Notes under the pieces: model-generated
Databases searched by the model: none
The model's input: only the letters and a program-made list of their open reading frames with translations
What the model was told of the DNA's origin: nothing
Part shown: piece by piece, positions 43,064-53,737 of the stretch
How positions within the stretch are numbered: position 1 is the first letter of the stretch
How the letters are laid out: each line of letters begins with the position of its first letter
Translations under genes and position numbers: made by a program
Assembly (NCBI RefSeq): GCF_009208565.1
Contig: NZ_WFLK01000003.1
Location: 186,001 to 250,000, forward strand
DNA: 64,000 nucleotides
Reading direction: 5' to 3'
Source of the DNA: Janthinobacterium aquaticum
Lineage (GTDB): Bacteria; Pseudomonadota; Gammaproteobacteria; Burkholderiales; Burkholderiaceae_D

Positions 43064-44287
43064 TTGTTTGTTCAAAACCAACTCAAGTCCTGGATTGCCG
43101 GCATGCGCAGCAAAGCTGCGCTGCCGCTGCGCATCGAACTGTGGAACGGTCAGCATGTCGACCTGTCGAGCGAAACCCCGCGCGTGACCATCCGCCTGCC
43201 GACCGCTGCCTCGGCGCGCTATCTGCTCAACCCGTCGCTGGCCAACCTGGGCTCGGCCTATGTGGAAGGCAATATCGAGGTCCAGGGCCGCGCGCAGGAC
43301 ATGATAGCCATCTGCAATGCGCTGGCGCGCAACACCCTCAAGCCCGAGGGAAAGCTGGCGCGCATCGTGCGCAGCTTTACGCACGACAAGCACAAGGATG
43401 CCGAAGCCATCCGCTATCACTACGATGTCTCGAACGACTTCTACCAGCAGTTTCTCGATCCGGCGCTGGTCTATTCGTGCGCCTATTTTGAAAACGGCGA
43501 TGAAACGCTGGCGCAGGCGCAGGTCAAGAAAATCGACCATATCCTGAAAAAAATCCAGCTGCAGCCAGGCCAGAGCCTGCTCGATATCGGCTGCGGCTGG
43601 GGCGCACTGGTGATCCGCGCCGCGCAGCAGTATGGTGCGCGCTGCGTGGGCGTCACGCTGTCGGAAAACCAGTATGCGCTGGCGCGCGCACGCGTGGAAG
43701 CAGCCGGGCTTGGGCACCTGGTTGAAATCCGCCTGCAGGACTACCGCGACGTCAGCGGCCAGTTCGACCGTATTACCAGCGTGGGCATGTTCGAGCATGT
43801 GGGCCTGAAGCATCTGCCCGATTACTTTGCCATTATCAACAAACTGCTGGCACCCGACGGCATGGCCATGAATCACGGCATTACCAGCAGCGACCCGGAC
43901 AATGGCGAAACGCCGTATGGCGGCGGCGAATTCATCGAAAAATACGTGTTTCCGCACGGCGAACTGGCCCATATCGGCAATGTGCTCAAAACCATGCAGC
44001 AGGGTGGACTGGAAGTGCTGGACGTGGAAAACCTGCGCCGCCACTATGCGCGCACCTGCGCGCTGTGGACGGAAAACTTCGAAGCCCATGCCGAGCAGAT
44101 CCGGCCGCTGGCCGGCGAGCGGCGTTTTCGCATCTGGCATGTGTACCTGGCCGGCTGCAGCTATGCGTTCGAGCAGGATCTGATCAGCCTGTACCAGATC
44201 GTGTGCGTCAAGGCCGGCCGGCGCGCCGCCACGCTGCCATGGTCGCGCAACTATATGTACCAGCAGCCGTCTACACTACCCCATTGA
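43064..44287 (+). CDS. cfa: Cyclopropane-fatty-acyl-phospholipid synthase
   Basis: The 407-residue SAM-dependent enzyme adds methylene to unsaturated acyl chains of membrane lipids, a stationary-phase and acid-stress adaptation. The SAM site is LDIGCGWGALVIRAAQQYG, and the later motifs are VSNDFYQQFLDPALVYSCAYF and SVGMFEHVG, with GGGEFIEKYVFPHGEL. No ATG exists near the N-terminus; TTG 43064 has GGGAGG six bases upstream, which fixes the start. It is a lone gene between the hemerythrin fusion and the flavin reductase. Confidence 0.94.
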   Translation: MFVQNQLKSWIAGMRSKAALPLRIELWNGQHVDLSSETPRVTIRLPTAASARYLLNPSLANLGSAYVEGNIEVQGRAQDMIAICNALARNTLKPEGKLARIVRSFTHDKHKDAEAIRYHYDVSNDFYQQFLDPALVYSCAYFENGDETLAQAQVKKIDHILKKIQLQPGQSLLDIGCGWGALVIRAAQQYGARCVGVTLSENQYALARARVEAAGLGHLVEIRLQDYRDVSGQFDRITSVGMFEHVGLKHLPDYFAIINKLLAPDGMAMNHGITSSDPDNGETPYGGGEFIEKYVFPHGELAHIGNVLKTMQQGGLEVLDVENLRRHYARTCALWTENFEAHAEQIRPLAGERRFRIWHVYLAGCSYAFEQDLISLYQIVCVKAGRRAATLPWSRNYMYQQPSTLPH

Positions 44288-44349
44288 GGACGGGAATACA
44301 CTGCGCGGGGCAATCTTTGGCATAATGGCAGCACTATTACAGGTTGCCC

Positions 44350-44856
44350 ATGAATACAAGCTCACCCCGCGCCCCGGCGCAAGCATTCGATACCACGCAT
44401 TTCCGCCAGGCCCTGTCGCAATTTGCCACCGGCGTGACGGTCATTACCACGCGCCTGGCCGACGGCAGCTTTCGCGGCCTGACGGCCAGCTCCTTCAATT
44501 CGGTCTCGCTGTCGCCGCCGCTGGTGCTGTGGAGCCTCGGGGAAGCGGCCAACAGCATGCCCATCTTCAGCGGCAATTCGCATTATGTGATCAATGTGCT
44601 GGGCGCAGAGCAGGCCGAGCTGGCCATGCGTTTTTCACGCCGCACGGAAAACCCGTTTGACGATATCGAATACGAACTGTCACGCACCGGCCAGCCCATC
44701 CTGAAAGGCGCTTCGGCCTGGTTTGAATGCCATAACCGCAGCCGCTATCCGGAAGGCGACCATGTGATTTTTGTCGGCGAAGTCGAACAATGCGCGTTTG
44801 CCGCGCAGCCGCCGCTGGTATTTCATCATGGAAAGTTCAGTACCCTGCCCGATTAA
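44350..44856 (+). CDS. Flavin reductase-like FMN-binding protein
   Basis: The 168-residue protein has the flavin reductase domain found in two-component monooxygenases: RQALSQFATGVTVITTR, LTASSFNSVSLSPPLVLWSL, HYVINVLGAEQAELAMRFS and GDHVIFVGEVEQC. It reduces FMN or FAD with NAD(P)H. No oxygenase partner is adjacent, so its electron acceptor is unknown. ATG 44350 is six bases after a TTG that is in frame and has AGG upstream. Confidence 0.88.
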   Translation: MNTSSPRAPAQAFDTTHFRQALSQFATGVTVITTRLADGSFRGLTASSFNSVSLSPPLVLWSLGEAANSMPIFSGNSHYVINVLGAEQAELAMRFSRRTENPFDDIEYELSRTGQPILKGASAWFECHNRSRYPEGDHVIFVGEVEQCAFAAQPPLVFHHGKFSTLPD

Positions 44857-44876
44857 TGCCACACGCAATGGCAGGC

Positions 44877-44908
44877 AAAAAAAAATCCGCCATCAGGCGG
44901 ATTTTTTT
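44877..44908. terminator. Bidirectional terminator between flavin reductase and ompW
   Basis: ATCCGCC/GGCGGAT stem with ATCA loop (44885-44902), flanked by A-tract on the left and T-tract on the right. It serves both converging genes. Confidence 0.92.
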
Positions 44909-44922
44909 CGAACGGTCCAGGC

Positions 44923-45603
44923 TTAGAACTTGTAGCCGACAGCCACGCTGAAAGCGGTAGGATCAAGCTTGATATCCTGCGTCTGGCCGGTGGAAAACTT
45001 GGCGCGCGTTTTCAGGTAAGTCTTGATAATGGCCATGTCGAAGAACCAGCGCTCATTGAACGCCAGCGTGCCACCGACCTGGATGCTGCCGGCCAGCTTG
45101 TTGTCGAGCCGGTAGGTCGAGGCATCGCCGCCCGGCGCCAGCAGGGCCGTCATCTGCGCCGAGCCGCGCTCTTTCTGGAAATAGGCATAGGTCAGGCCTG
45201 CGCCGACATAAGGACGCACCACGCTGTCCGGCTGGAAGAAGCGGTACTGCATCAGAAAGGTCGGCGGCAGCACTTCCGAGGTACCGAGCTTGCCCGTGCC
45301 CTTGATCGCGCCGTCGCCAATCAGTTCATGTTTGTATGGCGTGCCCAGGTGCAGCTCGGCCGAAATATTATCGGTCAGCATATAGGCCAGAGTCAAAATC
45401 GGCTTGGTGTCAGGCTTGACGTCGGCCTTGGTGCCCGGCAAAGCCGGCGCAGTCAAGTCGCCGCTGGTGACATGCGGGGTAATCTTGTTGATGCCGACCT
45501 TGGCAATAATGGTGCCGGCGCTTTGCGCCGAAGCGGCCGAAGCCAGCGTCATGGCGGCAATTGCTGCCAGCAGTTGCGCTGCGCTGTTAAAACGTTTGTT
45601 CAT
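44923..45603 (-). CDS. ompW: OmpW family outer membrane protein
   Basis: The 226-residue protein has a signal peptide ending ASAASAQ and the eight-stranded barrel pattern of OmpW: LTLAYMLTDNISAELHLGTPYKH, PPTFLMQYRF, RPYVGAGLTYAYF, FNERWFFDMAIIKTYLKT, and a C-terminal FSVAVGYKF with final phenylalanine, the barrel-insertion signal. It may carry small hydrophobic compounds across the outer membrane. ATG 45603 has AGGAGA seven bases upstream. Confidence 0.92.
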   Translation of the reverse strand: MNKRFNSAAQLLAAIAAMTLASAASAQSAGTIIAKVGINKITPHVTSGDLTAPALPGTKADVKPDTKPILTLAYMLTDNISAELHLGTPYKHELIGDGAIKGTGKLGTSEVLPPTFLMQYRFFQPDSVVRPYVGAGLTYAYFQKERGSAQMTALLAPGGDASTYRLDNKLAGSIQVGGTLAFNERWFFDMAIIKTYLKTRAKFSTGQTQDIKLDPTAFSVAVGYKF

Positions 45604-45688
45604 CTTGTCTCCTGATTCTTGATATGCAGTGTGTGGGCTAGCCGATGGTTGACTGCGCGCGCCCCGGCCTGAACCGGGGCGGTGTCAT

Positions 45689-47059
45689 TTACAGCCAGCC
45701 GCGCGTGACCATGTCCTTGGCAACATAACGCGCCAGCAACAGGTTGTTGAACGGCGTCGGATGCACATCGTCGGCATACGAATAGTGGCTGACATCACCA
45801 GCGACCAGGTTGCTGCCGTTGCACACCAGCGAGCTGCCCAGCGGGTTTTTGCTGGCATCGGTCAGGTTGCACGCTGGCTCCTTGACGTTGGTCAGGCCAT
45901 ACGGGCCCGGATTGGTCGACTGGTCATGGCTGACGGCAAACACGTCCACCACCAGCACTTTGGCATCGCCGGCCAGGCCGGTGCTCAGCTGTGTGTTGAA
46001 GGCATTGACCATGGCGTTGATCAGTGCCTTGGTGCTGGCATCCTTGGACAGGCCGGACGGCGTATTGGCGATATCAGGCAGGTTATTGACCACCACATAG
46101 TTGGCACCCTTGGCCACAATCTGCGTTTTCACCAGCGCCACCAGTTCGGCGCCGGCCGTGCCCATGGCCGTGACCAGTGCCGGACCGTTGGCGGCAGCGT
46201 AGTCGGCACCGGCCTTGGCGCCGGCAGCGGTCGCGGCTGCTTGCGCCGTGGCGATAATCGGACCGTTGACAGCGCTGGTGGCGGCCGTGGTGTAGCCGGC
46301 GGCCACGGCAGCGCCAATGGCGGCCTGGGCAATCGTGGTCGGCGTCGCGCCCGCTGCTGCGCTGGCGGTACGCACGGCACCGGTGATGCTCACGGCAGCG
46401 GTGGCAGGATTGGTTGCACCGGCAGCCAGTTGCGTGACCAGGCTGGTGGCAAAAGCGGTGCCGCCGGCGCTGGTGCCAGCCGCCGTAGCATTAGCTTGCA
46501 GGGAACCGAGCTGGAACAAGGCATCGTTACCGCCGGCCATTACGAACACCACTTCGGTACCCGAGAATTTGCCGCCAGAAATGGCCAGGTGATTGGCGAT
46601 CTGCGTGGCCACCGGTACGGTCAGCGCACCGAGCGCACTGCCGGTCAGGCGGTTGTTCGGGCCGACCGGATTGGTCACGCGCGAGCCGCCCATGGCGTAG
46701 CCGAAGCAGCCGGCGTGCTTGACGCGCGCGACCGAAAAGCCTTGCGCTGCATTGCCTTCCAGGCCGGTTTCTGCCGCGCATGGTACCGGCAGGCTGAACT
46801 GCGCAGCCAGGTGCTCGGTCCAGTTCTTGCCGGTCAGCTCAGGATTGATCGAGGTGTTGTTGCCGTTGATGGTGAATTTGCCACCTTTCAAAGCGGCAAC
46901 GGTGCCTACTGCATAGGAGCCGACGTCCGACAGGCTGTCGCCAAACGATACTTGCGCCGTGTATTTGACCTTGACGGTCTGGTCGCCGCCGCTGGAACCG
47001 CCGCAACCGGCCAGGACAGCCGCTGTCAACGCGGCAAGCGCGAATTTGGTGTAGTGCAT
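45689..47059 (-). CDS. GDSL-type esterase lipoprotein with an Ala-rich insert
   Basis: The 456-residue lipoprotein has a lipobox LAGC (C19). SGNH/GDSL blocks are FGDSLSDVG (catalytic S42), AMGGSR, AGGND (block III, N178) and DDVHPT near the end (catalytic Asp/His). Between about residues 190 and 300 is an Ala/Thr/Gly-rich low-complexity stretch (TSAGGTAFATSL, ATAAGAKAGADYAA) that splits the fold. The protein probably sits on the outer membrane and cleaves esters. A VNNLPDIANTPSGLSK segment with the block IV region follows the insert. Only an AGGAGAC site and a T-rich leader lie upstream. Confidence 0.85.
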   Translation of the reverse strand: MHYTKFALAALTAAVLAGCGGSSGGDQTVKVKYTAQVSFGDSLSDVGSYAVGTVAALKGGKFTINGNNTSINPELTGKNWTEHLAAQFSLPVPCAAETGLEGNAAQGFSVARVKHAGCFGYAMGGSRVTNPVGPNNRLTGSALGALTVPVATQIANHLAISGGKFSGTEVVFVMAGGNDALFQLGSLQANATAAGTSAGGTAFATSLVTQLAAGATNPATAAVSITGAVRTASAAAGATPTTIAQAAIGAAVAAGYTTAATSAVNGPIIATAQAAATAAGAKAGADYAAANGPALVTAMGTAGAELVALVKTQIVAKGANYVVVNNLPDIANTPSGLSKDASTKALINAMVNAFNTQLSTGLAGDAKVLVVDVFAVSHDQSTNPGPYGLTNVKEPACNLTDASKNPLGSSLVCNGSNLVAGDVSHYSYADDVHPTPFNNLLLARYVAKDMVTRGWL

Positions 47060-47276
47060 TTTGTCTCCTAATGGTTTTTTTTGGCTTACAAACGAACGGG
47101 CGTGCTATTCGCTACCCACCTAATATGCCATCGTTCCGTTGGCTTGTATAGAAAATACAGTTGGAAAAACAGCCAAATTACAACAACGACTGGCGTACCT
47201 GCTTCAATCGGAATTGCTGCAGATTATGGCGGATTAGTCATGTTTCAGGGCAAGCTTCGTTATTGCGCTGCATCAA

Positions 47277-47309
47277 GAAAAAGCCCCGTCGCAGAAGCTG
47301 ACGGGGCTT
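47277..47309 (-). terminator. Intrinsic terminator of the purine/tsaC operon
   Basis: AAGCCCCGTC (47281-47290) pairs with GACGGGGCTT (47300-47309). On the minus strand the stem is followed by T's, placing it 13 bases after the tsaC stop. The remaining 220 bases up to the esterase gene hold only its leader. Confidence 0.9.
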
Positions 47310-47321
47310 GATGGCAAGTTT

Positions 47322-48353
47322 CTACTGAGCGAGAAACTGCTGCAGGATGCCGGCGGAGCCAAAAGCGGCGCGCCGTAGCCTGTCATTGACGCCGAGCCAG
47401 GCGGCGGTGGTCGGTGGCGCTTCCACCAGAATCAGCGCGGCATCTGCCTGATCCATCGCGCGCAGCGAGGCATACAGCGCATGCGCATAGTGCTCCGGCT
47501 CGGCCCGCAGGCGCACGCTGGCCGAAGCTGGCGGCAAATCCGAGTAATGAATCAGGGCCACCCGGTGGCCGGCTTTGCGCAGCAGTTCGAGCGTCTGGGC
47601 CAGCTGATCGGTGTGCTGCATCGCAACAGGGGTGTGTGGCGCATAGTGCGATTCAAGCGTACCGGAAGCGCGCGGTGCGGCCGCATCGGGCAATCCCGGC
47701 AGAACACCGATCACGGCGGCAATCTGCTCGCTGCTGATATGGCCAGGACGCAACAATACGGAGCCATGCGTGGCCAGGCGCGACAAATCGACGATGGTCG
47801 ATTCGATTCCAACGTCACTCTGGCCGCCGTCGAGCACATCGACCAGCAGGCCCGATGCCAGTTCGGCCTCGAATTCGTCGCGCACATGCTGCGCGGTGGT
47901 CGGGCTGACATTGCCGAACTTGTTGGCCGATGGCGCCGCCAGGCCGCCCTGCCCGCCCTTGAAGGCGCGCAACAAGGCGATGGCCACCGGATGCGACGGG
48001 CAGCGCAGGCCCACCGTATCCTGGCCGCCCGAGACGGCGTCAGGAATATGCGCGGCGCGCTTGACGATCAAGGTGAGCGGGCCGGGCCAGAAGGCGTCAA
48101 CCAGCTGCTGCGCCGCCGGCGGCAGCGCATCGGACCAATGCGACAGGTCGGCGCCCGGCGCCACATGCACAATCACCGGATGATCGGATGGACGGCCCTT
48201 GGCTTCATAGATGCGCGCCACGGCCGCCGGGTTTTCCGCATCCGCACCGAGGCCATACACGGTCTCGGTGGGAAACGCCACCAGGCCACCGGCTGCCAGG
48301 GCGTCCGCGGCCCGCGCAATGGCTGGCAGATCGAGTGACTCGGCTACACTCAC
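47322..48353 (-). CDS. tsaC: L-threonylcarbamoyladenylate synthase (Sua5/TsaC long form)
   Basis: The 343-residue enzyme makes the threonylcarbamoyl-AMP used to modify tRNA position 37. The N-terminal YrdC domain shows [39 protein letters not shown] and [16 protein letters not shown]; the C-terminal Sua5 domain (about 220-343) has [17 protein letters not shown] 48353 overlaps the purK TGA (GTGA), so translation is coupled; the longer upstream frame is antisense and rejected. It is the last gene of the purine run. Confidence 0.92.
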   Translation of the reverse strand: MSVAESLDLPAIARAADALAAGGLVAFPTETVYGLGADAENPAAVARIYEAKGRPSDHPVIVHVAPGADLSHWSDALPPAAQQLVDAFWPGPLTLIVKRAAHIPDAVSGGQDTVGLRCPSHPVAIALLRAFKGGQGGLAAPSANKFGNVSPTTAQHVRDEFEAELASGLLVDVLDGGQSDVGIESTIVDLSRLATHGSVLLRPGHISSEQIAAVIGVLPGLPDAAAPRASGTLESHYAPHTPVAMQHTDQLAQTLELLRKAGHRVALIHYSDLPPASASVRLRAEPEHYAHALYASLRAMDQADAALILVEAPPTTAAWLGVNDRLRRAAFGSAGILQQFLAQ

Positions 48354-49549
48354 GGCGCAATTCCCAGTATCGAACAGGCCTGCTGCAGTTGCTGCTGTGC
48401 TTCTTCCAGCGTGGCGGCGACCAGCGTCAGGTGGCCCATCTTGCGGCCACGGCGCGGATCGTCCTTGCCATACAGATGCAGATTGGCGCCCGGCAAGGCC
48501 AGGATGCGGTCCCACGCTGGTTCACGCAAGGTTTCGCCATCGAACCAGACGTCGCCGAGAATATTGAGCATCACGGCCGGCGAATGCTGGCGCACGTCGC
48601 CCAGCGGCAGGCGCGCCATGGCGCGTACCTGCTGCGCAAACTGGCTGGTCACGCAGGCGTCCATGGTGTAGTGGCCGCTGTTATGCGGACGCGGCGCCAT
48701 TTCATTGACTACCAGCGTGCCGTCGTCGAGCACAAAAAACTCGATGCACAGCACGCCCACGTAACCGAGTTCGGCTACCAGCGCCTGCGCTGCCTGCTGG
48801 GCCAGCTCGGCCGAGGCGTTGGAGACATTCGGTCCCGGCACGGTGGTAGTAAACAAAATACCGTCGCGGTGCACGTTCTCGGCTATCGGATACACCACCG
48901 AATGGCCATCGGCGCCGCGCGCCGTCAGCACCGACACTTCATAGGCCAGCGGCAGCATTTTTTCCAGCAGGCAGGTGACCTGCCCCATGCCTTCAAACGC
49001 GGCGCGCACATCGTCGCGCGTGCGCACGCGTACCTGACCCTTGCCGTCATAACCCATGCGCACGGTTTTCAGGATACCGGGCAGCAAGTCGTCATCGATG
49101 GCGTCGATATCGGCATCGCTGGCAATCACCTTGTGCGGCGCCGGCAGCACGCCGGACTTCGGCGCGCAGTCGACAAAGAAACGCTTCTCGGCAATCCGGT
49201 CCTGCGCCACCGACACGCCGCGCGCATCGGGCGCGACAAACACGCTTTGCGCCAGGCGCGACAGGCTGTCGGCCGGCACGTTTTCAAATTCGGTGGTCAC
49301 TGCCAGGCATTGCGCTGCCAGCGCATCGAGTCCGGCGGCGTCACTGTAGCCGGCGTTGACCAGGCGCTGCGCCACCTGGCCAGCCGGGCATTCGTCGGCA
49401 GGCTCGAGTACGGCGACCTGGTAGCCCATGCTCTGGGCGGCCTGGGCAAACATGCGGCCCAGCTGGCCGCCGCCCATCACGCCCAGCCAGGCTGGTGGAT
49501 TGGCGGCAGGCAAAATCGCAGCACCCTGCGTTGTGTTCAAATCACTCAT
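48350..49549 (-). CDS. purK: N5-carboxyaminoimidazole ribonucleotide synthase
   Basis: The 399-residue ATP-grasp enzyme adds bicarbonate to AIR in purine synthesis, making N5-CAIR for Pur[17 protein letters not shown] is the nucleotide-binding start, [14 protein letters not shown] the adenine region, and the ATP-grasp core has [10 protein letters not shown] and [13 protein letters not shown]. Start and stop overlap purE and tsaC by four bases each, so the genes are translated in series. Confidence 0.97.
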   Translation of the reverse strand: MSDLNTTQGAAILPAANPPAWLGVMGGGQLGRMFAQAAQSMGYQVAVLEPADECPAGQVAQRLVNAGYSDAAGLDALAAQCLAVTTEFENVPADSLSRLAQSVFVAPDARGVSVAQDRIAEKRFFVDCAPKSGVLPAPHKVIASDADIDAIDDDLLPGILKTVRMGYDGKGQVRVRTRDDVRAAFEGMGQVTCLLEKMLPLAYEVSVLTARGADGHSVVYPIAENVHRDGILFTTTVPGPNVSNASAELAQQAAQALVAELGYVGVLCIEFFVLDDGTLVVNEMAPRPHNSGHYTMDACVTSQFAQQVRAMARLPLGDVRQHSPAVMLNILGDVWFDGETLREPAWDRILALPGANLHLYGKDDPRRGRKMGHLTLVAATLEEAQQQLQQACSILGIAP

Positions 49550-50049
49550 GGTTCCAGCGGCAGCGTCATGGCCTTGGCGGCGTTGGTTTGCGTGACGCGG
49601 AACGCTTCGAGCTGTTCGGCCAGGGCGTCATCGGTAGCGGCCAGCATGGCCACCGCCGTCAGGGCGGCGTTGGCAGCACCGGCTTCGCCGATGGCAAAGG
49701 TCGACACCGGCACGCCCTTGGGCATCTGCAGGATCGACAGCATCGAGTCTTCGCCGCGCAGGTATTTCGATGGTACGGGCACGCCCAGCACCGGCACGAT
49801 GGTCATCGCCGCCACCATGCCAGGCAGGTGGGCAGCGCCGCCGGCGCCGGCGATAATGGCGCGCAGGCCGCGCGCACGCGCGCTCTTGGCGTAGGTAAAC
49901 ATTTCATCGGGCATGCGGTGCGCAGAGATAACCTGCGCTTCGAACGGCACGCCGAACTGTTTCAGGATCGTCACCGCGTTTTGCATCACGTCCCAGTCCG
50001 AAGACGAGCCCATGATCACGCCCACCAGGGGTTTTGCTTGCTCAGTCAT
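49546..50049 (-). CDS. purE: N5-carboxyaminoimidazole ribonucleotide mutase
   Basis: The 167-residue enzyme converts N5-CAIR to CAIR. The family signature is complete: [38 protein letters not shown] and the later segment [13 protein letters not shown]. The gene stops one base before purC would end, and its stop overlaps the purK start (ATGA). Confidence 0.97.
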   Translation of the reverse strand: MTEQAKPLVGVIMGSSSDWDVMQNAVTILKQFGVPFEAQVISAHRMPDEMFTYAKSARARGLRAIIAGAGGAAHLPGMVAAMTIVPVLGVPVPSKYLRGEDSMLSILQMPKGVPVSTFAIGEAGAANAALTAVAMLAATDDALAEQLEAFRVTQTNAAKAMTLPLEP

Positions 50050-50050
50050 G

Positions 50051-50944
50051 TCAGGCCTTCAGCTTTTCGCCGGTCAGGCGTTCGATGGCTTCAAAATACT
50101 TGGCCTGGGTTTTTTCAATCACTTCGGCTGGCAGCGCAGGTGCCGGTGCGGTCTTGCCCCAGGTCAGCGTTTCCAGGTAGTCGCGCACGAACTGCTTGTC
50201 GAACGACGGTGGCGACATGCCAGGCTGGTAGGAATCGGCTGGCCAGAATCGCGAGGAGTCGGCCGTCAGAACTTCGTCCATCAGGTGCATCACGCCGTTG
50301 TCGTCCAGGCCGAATTCAAATTTGGTGTCGGCAATAATAATGCCGCGCGTGGCGGCGTACTCTGCCGCCGCCGTGTACAGCGCAATACTCACTTCGCGCA
50401 TTTTGGCAGCCAGCTCGGCGCCGATGCGCTGTTCCATTTCAGCAAAGCTGATGTTTTCGTCGTGTTCACCGAGCTCGGCCTTGGCCGCTGGCGTAAACAA
50501 CGGCTCAGGCAGCTTTTGCGCCTGTTGCAGGCCTGCCGGCAGCGCGATGCCGCAGATGCTGCCCGTATCCTGGTAATCTTTCCAGCCCGAACCGATGATA
50601 TAGCCGCGCACCACGGCCTCGACCATGATCGGTTTGAGGCGCTTGGCCACCACGGCGCGGCCCTGGACCTGCTCCACTTCTTCCGGCGCTACCACTGACT
50701 CCGGCGCTACGCCGGTCAGGTGGTTCGGCACGATATGGCCGAGCTTTTCAAACCAGAAGTCGCTCATTTGATTGAGAACTTTGCCCTTGCCTGGAATCGG
50801 CTCGTTCATCACGACGTCAAATGCCGACAGGCGGTCGGTGGTCACGATCAGGATCTTGTCGTCGCCGACGGCGTAGTTGTCGCGGACCTTGCCGTGACCG
50901 AGCAATGGCAGGGAGTGGATGGAGGTCTGATAGAGGCTGTTCAT
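50051..50944 (-). CDS. purC: Phosphoribosylaminoimidazole-succinocarboxamide synthase
   Basis: The 297-residue enzyme condenses CAIR with aspartate. It shows GKVRDNYAV (P-loop like), [31 protein letters not shown] [14 protein letters not shown], and [16 protein letters not shown] 50944 gives this start; the longer frame is leader. The purC stop and purE start are one base apart. It follows fba after a strong hairpin (51015-51036), which may reduce but not stop read-through. Confidence 0.96.
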   Translation of the reverse strand: MNSLYQTSIHSLPLLGHGKVRDNYAVGDDKILIVTTDRLSAFDVVMNEPIPGKGKVLNQMSDFWFEKLGHIVPNHLTGVAPESVVAPEEVEQVQGRAVVAKRLKPIMVEAVVRGYIIGSGWKDYQDTGSICGIALPAGLQQAQKLPEPLFTPAAKAELGEHDENISFAEMEQRIGAELAAKMREVSIALYTAAAEYAATRGIIIADTKFEFGLDDNGVMHLMDEVLTADSSRFWPADSYQPGMSPPSFDKQFVRDYLETLTWGKTAPAPALPAEVIEKTQAKYFEAIERLTGEKLKA

Positions 50945-51014
50945 AGCGGGGGAATGGTTGGAATGAAACGATGAAGCGAACCGGCAGCCATGGAGTGGCG
51001 CCGGTCGGAAACAA

Positions 51015-51036
51015 CGGGCCGGTGTGCACCGGCCCG
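51015..51036 (-). terminator. Strong hairpin between fba and purC
   Basis: CGGGCCGGTG pairs exactly with CACCGGCCCG across a two-base loop. Only a weak T-run (TTGTTT) follows on the minus strand, so it may be a partial terminator or a transcript-stabilising stem. Confidence 0.55.
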
Positions 51037-51050
51037 CGCCAGACAAGATT

Positions 51051-52115
51051 TTACTTCACAATCTGCGCCAGCTCGCCGGCCTTGTAGCGCTCGGCCATTT
51101 TTTCCAGCGAAATCTGTTTGATTTTCGACGCCTGGCCTTCGCAGCCGAATGCCTGGAAGCGTGCGCGCACGATCTGCTCGGCAGCCAGACGGGCCGGCTT
51201 CAGGTAGTCGCGCGGGTCGAATTTCGATGGATTCTGGAACATGAACTGACGGATTGCGGCCGTCATGGCCAGGCGGATATCGGTATCGATATTGATCTTG
51301 CGCACGCCATGACGGATGCCTTCCTGGATCTCTTCGACCGGCACGCCGTAGGTTTCCTTCATGTCGCCGCCAAATTCACGGATCACGGCCAGCAGTTCCT
51401 GCGGTACCGACGACGAACCATGCATCACCAGATGGGTGTTGGGGATGCGCGCATGGATTTCCTTGATGCGGTCGATCGCCAGGATGTCACCGGTCGGCTT
51501 GCGGGTGAATTTGTAGGCGCCGTGCGAGGTGCCAATGGCAATGGCCAGCGCATCGCACTGGGTGCGGGCCACGAAGTCGGCAGCCTGGGCGACGTCGGTC
51601 AGCAGTTGCTCGCGCGTCATGGTGCCGTCGGCGCCGTGGCCGTCTTCCTTGTCGCCCTTCATGGTTTCCAGCGAACCGAGCACGCCCAGTTCGGCTTCCA
51701 CCGTCACGCCGATGGCGTGCGAGAATTTCACCACTTCGCGCGACACGTCGACGTTGTATTCGTACGATGCCACCGACTTGCCGTCGGCTTCAAGCGAGCC
51801 GTCCATCATCACCGACGAGAAGCCGGAACGGATGGCGGCCATGCAGACCGCTGGCGACTGGCCGTGGTCCTGGTGCATCACTACCGGGATATGCGGGTAG
51901 GCTTCGATGGCGGCATCGATCAGGTGGCGCAGGAACGCTTCACCAGCGTACTTGCGCGCGCCGGCCGACGCCTGCATGATCACCGGGGCGTTCAGCGCAT
52001 CGGCAGCAGCCATAATGGCCTGCACCTGCTCGAGGTTGTTGACGTTGAATGCCGGGATGCCATAGCCGTTTTCAGCAGCATGGTCCAGCAGTTGACGCAT
52101 GGATACGAGAGACAT
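51051..52115 (-). CDS. fba: Fructose-bisphosphate aldolase, class II
   Basis: The 354-residue zinc enzyme splits fructose 1,6-bisphosphate. Zinc and substrate motifs are [57 protein letters not shown] and [14 protein letters not shown]. Length and the long form with [24 protein letters not shown] segment match the CbbA/Fba II type of betaproteobacteria. GGAG precedes ATG 52115. It sits between pyk and purC on the same strand. Confidence 0.97.
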   Translation of the reverse strand: MSLVSMRQLLDHAAENGYGIPAFNVNNLEQVQAIMAAADALNAPVIMQASAGARKYAGEAFLRHLIDAAIEAYPHIPVVMHQDHGQSPAVCMAAIRSGFSSVMMDGSLEADGKSVASYEYNVDVSREVVKFSHAIGVTVEAELGVLGSLETMKGDKEDGHGADGTMTREQLLTDVAQAADFVARTQCDALAIAIGTSHGAYKFTRKPTGDILAIDRIKEIHARIPNTHLVMHGSSSVPQELLAVIREFGGDMKETYGVPVEEIQEGIRHGVRKINIDTDIRLAMTAAIRQFMFQNPSKFDPRDYLKPARLAAEQIVRARFQAFGCEGQASKIKQISLEKMAERYKAGELAQIVK

Positions 52116-52214
52116 GGTAATACTCCAAGAACAATAGAAACTGGTTGATGCTTCGCGGCGGTCGCCGCGCCGGCATCGGGCGCTGTTATGCTTGCAACGC
52201 GCCTGGTATTTTAA

Positions 52215-53663
52215 TTAATCAAATTCGCCCACGCGCACGATCTTCAAAGCGTTGGTACCGCCAGCCTGTCCCATCGGCGAACCCCAGGTCACGACGATCA
52301 TGTCGCCTTTTTTGACGATGCCATTGGCGGCCAGCAAATCTTCTGCCTGCTTCAATACCTGCGCGCTGGTGCCATTTTGCAGCAGATGATAGGCGCGCAC
52401 GTTACGATACAGGGCGGCGCGGCGCTGCGTGGTCACGCTCGGCGTCAGCGCAAAGATCGGCGTGTCGATGCTGTGGCGGCTCATCCACAATGGGGTCGAG
52501 CCCGATTCAGTCAGCGCCACGATGGCTTTCACGCGCAAGTGATGCGCGGTAAACAGCGCGCCGTAGGCGATCGACTGGTCGATGCGGGTAAAGGTAACGT
52601 TCAAAAAGTCGGCGTCAAGCTTGTTGTATTCGGACTGCTCGGCTTCGACGCAGATGGCGGCCATCATTTCCACGGTTTCAACCGGGTATTTGCCGGACGC
52701 CGTTTCAGCCGACGTCATCACCGCATCGGTGCCGTCGAGCACGGCGTTGGCCACGTCCGACACTTCGGCGCGCGTTGGCACGGCGTTGACGATCATCGAC
52801 TCCATCATTTGCGTGGCGGTAATGGCCAGCTTGTTCGATTCGCGCGCCATCTTGATCATGCGCTTTTGCAAGGCCGGCACGGCGGCATTGCCCACCTCCA
52901 CCGCCAGATCGCCGCGTGCCACCATAATGCCGTCGGACGCATCGAGAATTTCCTGCAGCGCAGGAATGGCTTCGGCGCGCTCGATCTTGGCGATCATCAT
53001 CGGCTTGTGATGGAACGGCTCGCCGGCAATATTGGCCAGCTGGCGCGCCATTTCCATATCGGTGGCGTTTTTCGGGAAGGAAATAGCCAGGTAGTCGGCC
53101 TGAAAACTCATGGCCGTCTTGATGTCTTCCATGTCCTTGGCCGTCAGCGCCGGCGCCGTCAGGCCGCCGCCCTGGCGGTTGATGCCCTTGTTGTTCGACA
53201 GCTCGCCGCCGATCTTGACGACGGTATGGATTTCGCTGCCGTTGATGCGCTCGACGATCAGCACGATCAGGCCGTCGTTGAGCAGCAGCACGTCATCCTT
53301 GTTCAGGTCGCGCGGCAATGCCTTGTAGTCGAGGCCGACGCGTTCCTGGTTGCCCAGCTCACCGTTTTCGCCCCACTTGGCGTCGAGGATGAAACGGTCG
53401 CCCGCTTCAAGCTGGATGCGGCTGTTTTCAAACTTTCCAACACGAATCTTCGGGCCTTGCATGTCGGCCATGATGGCCACTTCGCGGCCGCATTCAGCCG
53501 CTGCCTGGCGCACCAGCGCCGCGCGGTCGATATGGTCTTGCGCCTTGCCATGGGAAAAATTCAGACGGACGACATCGACACCGGCCCGTATCATCTTGAC
53601 CAGGATATCGAGATTGGTCGAGGCCGGGCCGATGGTTGCGACGATTTTTGTACCGCGTGGCAT
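52215..53663 (-). CDS. pyk: Pyruvate kinase
   Basis: The 482-residue glycolytic enzyme shows TKIVATIGPAS, VVRLNFSHG, ADMQGPKIRVG, the catalytic segment MIAKIERAEAI, GIMVARGDLAVEV, ITATQMMESMI and PTRAEVSDVANAVLDGTDAVM, and a C-terminal allosteric domain. AAGGAA precedes ATG 53663. It follows pgk on the minus strand. Confidence 0.97.
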   Translation of the reverse strand: MPRGTKIVATIGPASTNLDILVKMIRAGVDVVRLNFSHGKAQDHIDRAALVRQAAAECGREVAIMADMQGPKIRVGKFENSRIQLEAGDRFILDAKWGENGELGNQERVGLDYKALPRDLNKDDVLLLNDGLIVLIVERINGSEIHTVVKIGGELSNNKGINRQGGGLTAPALTAKDMEDIKTAMSFQADYLAISFPKNATDMEMARQLANIAGEPFHHKPMMIAKIERAEAIPALQEILDASDGIMVARGDLAVEVGNAAVPALQKRMIKMARESNKLAITATQMMESMIVNAVPTRAEVSDVANAVLDGTDAVMTSAETASGKYPVETVEMMAAICVEAEQSEYNKLDADFLNVTFTRIDQSIAYGALFTAHHLRVKAIVALTESGSTPLWMSRHSIDTPIFALTPSVTTQRRAALYRNVRAYHLLQNGTSAQVLKQAEDLLAANGIVKKGDMIVVTWGSPMGQAGGTNALKIVRVGEFD

Positions 53664-53737
53664 AGATTTCCTTGGCTAAAAAGTAAGCAAGACGTTAAAG
53701 ACGTATAGACCGGGCAATGATATGGCCCGGCAAGGTC

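Noticed and set aside
47140..47175. LexA-like sequence CTGTATTTTCTATACAAG upstream of the esterase gene.
   Set aside because: Spacing is nine rather than eight and the right arm is ACAA, not ACAG.
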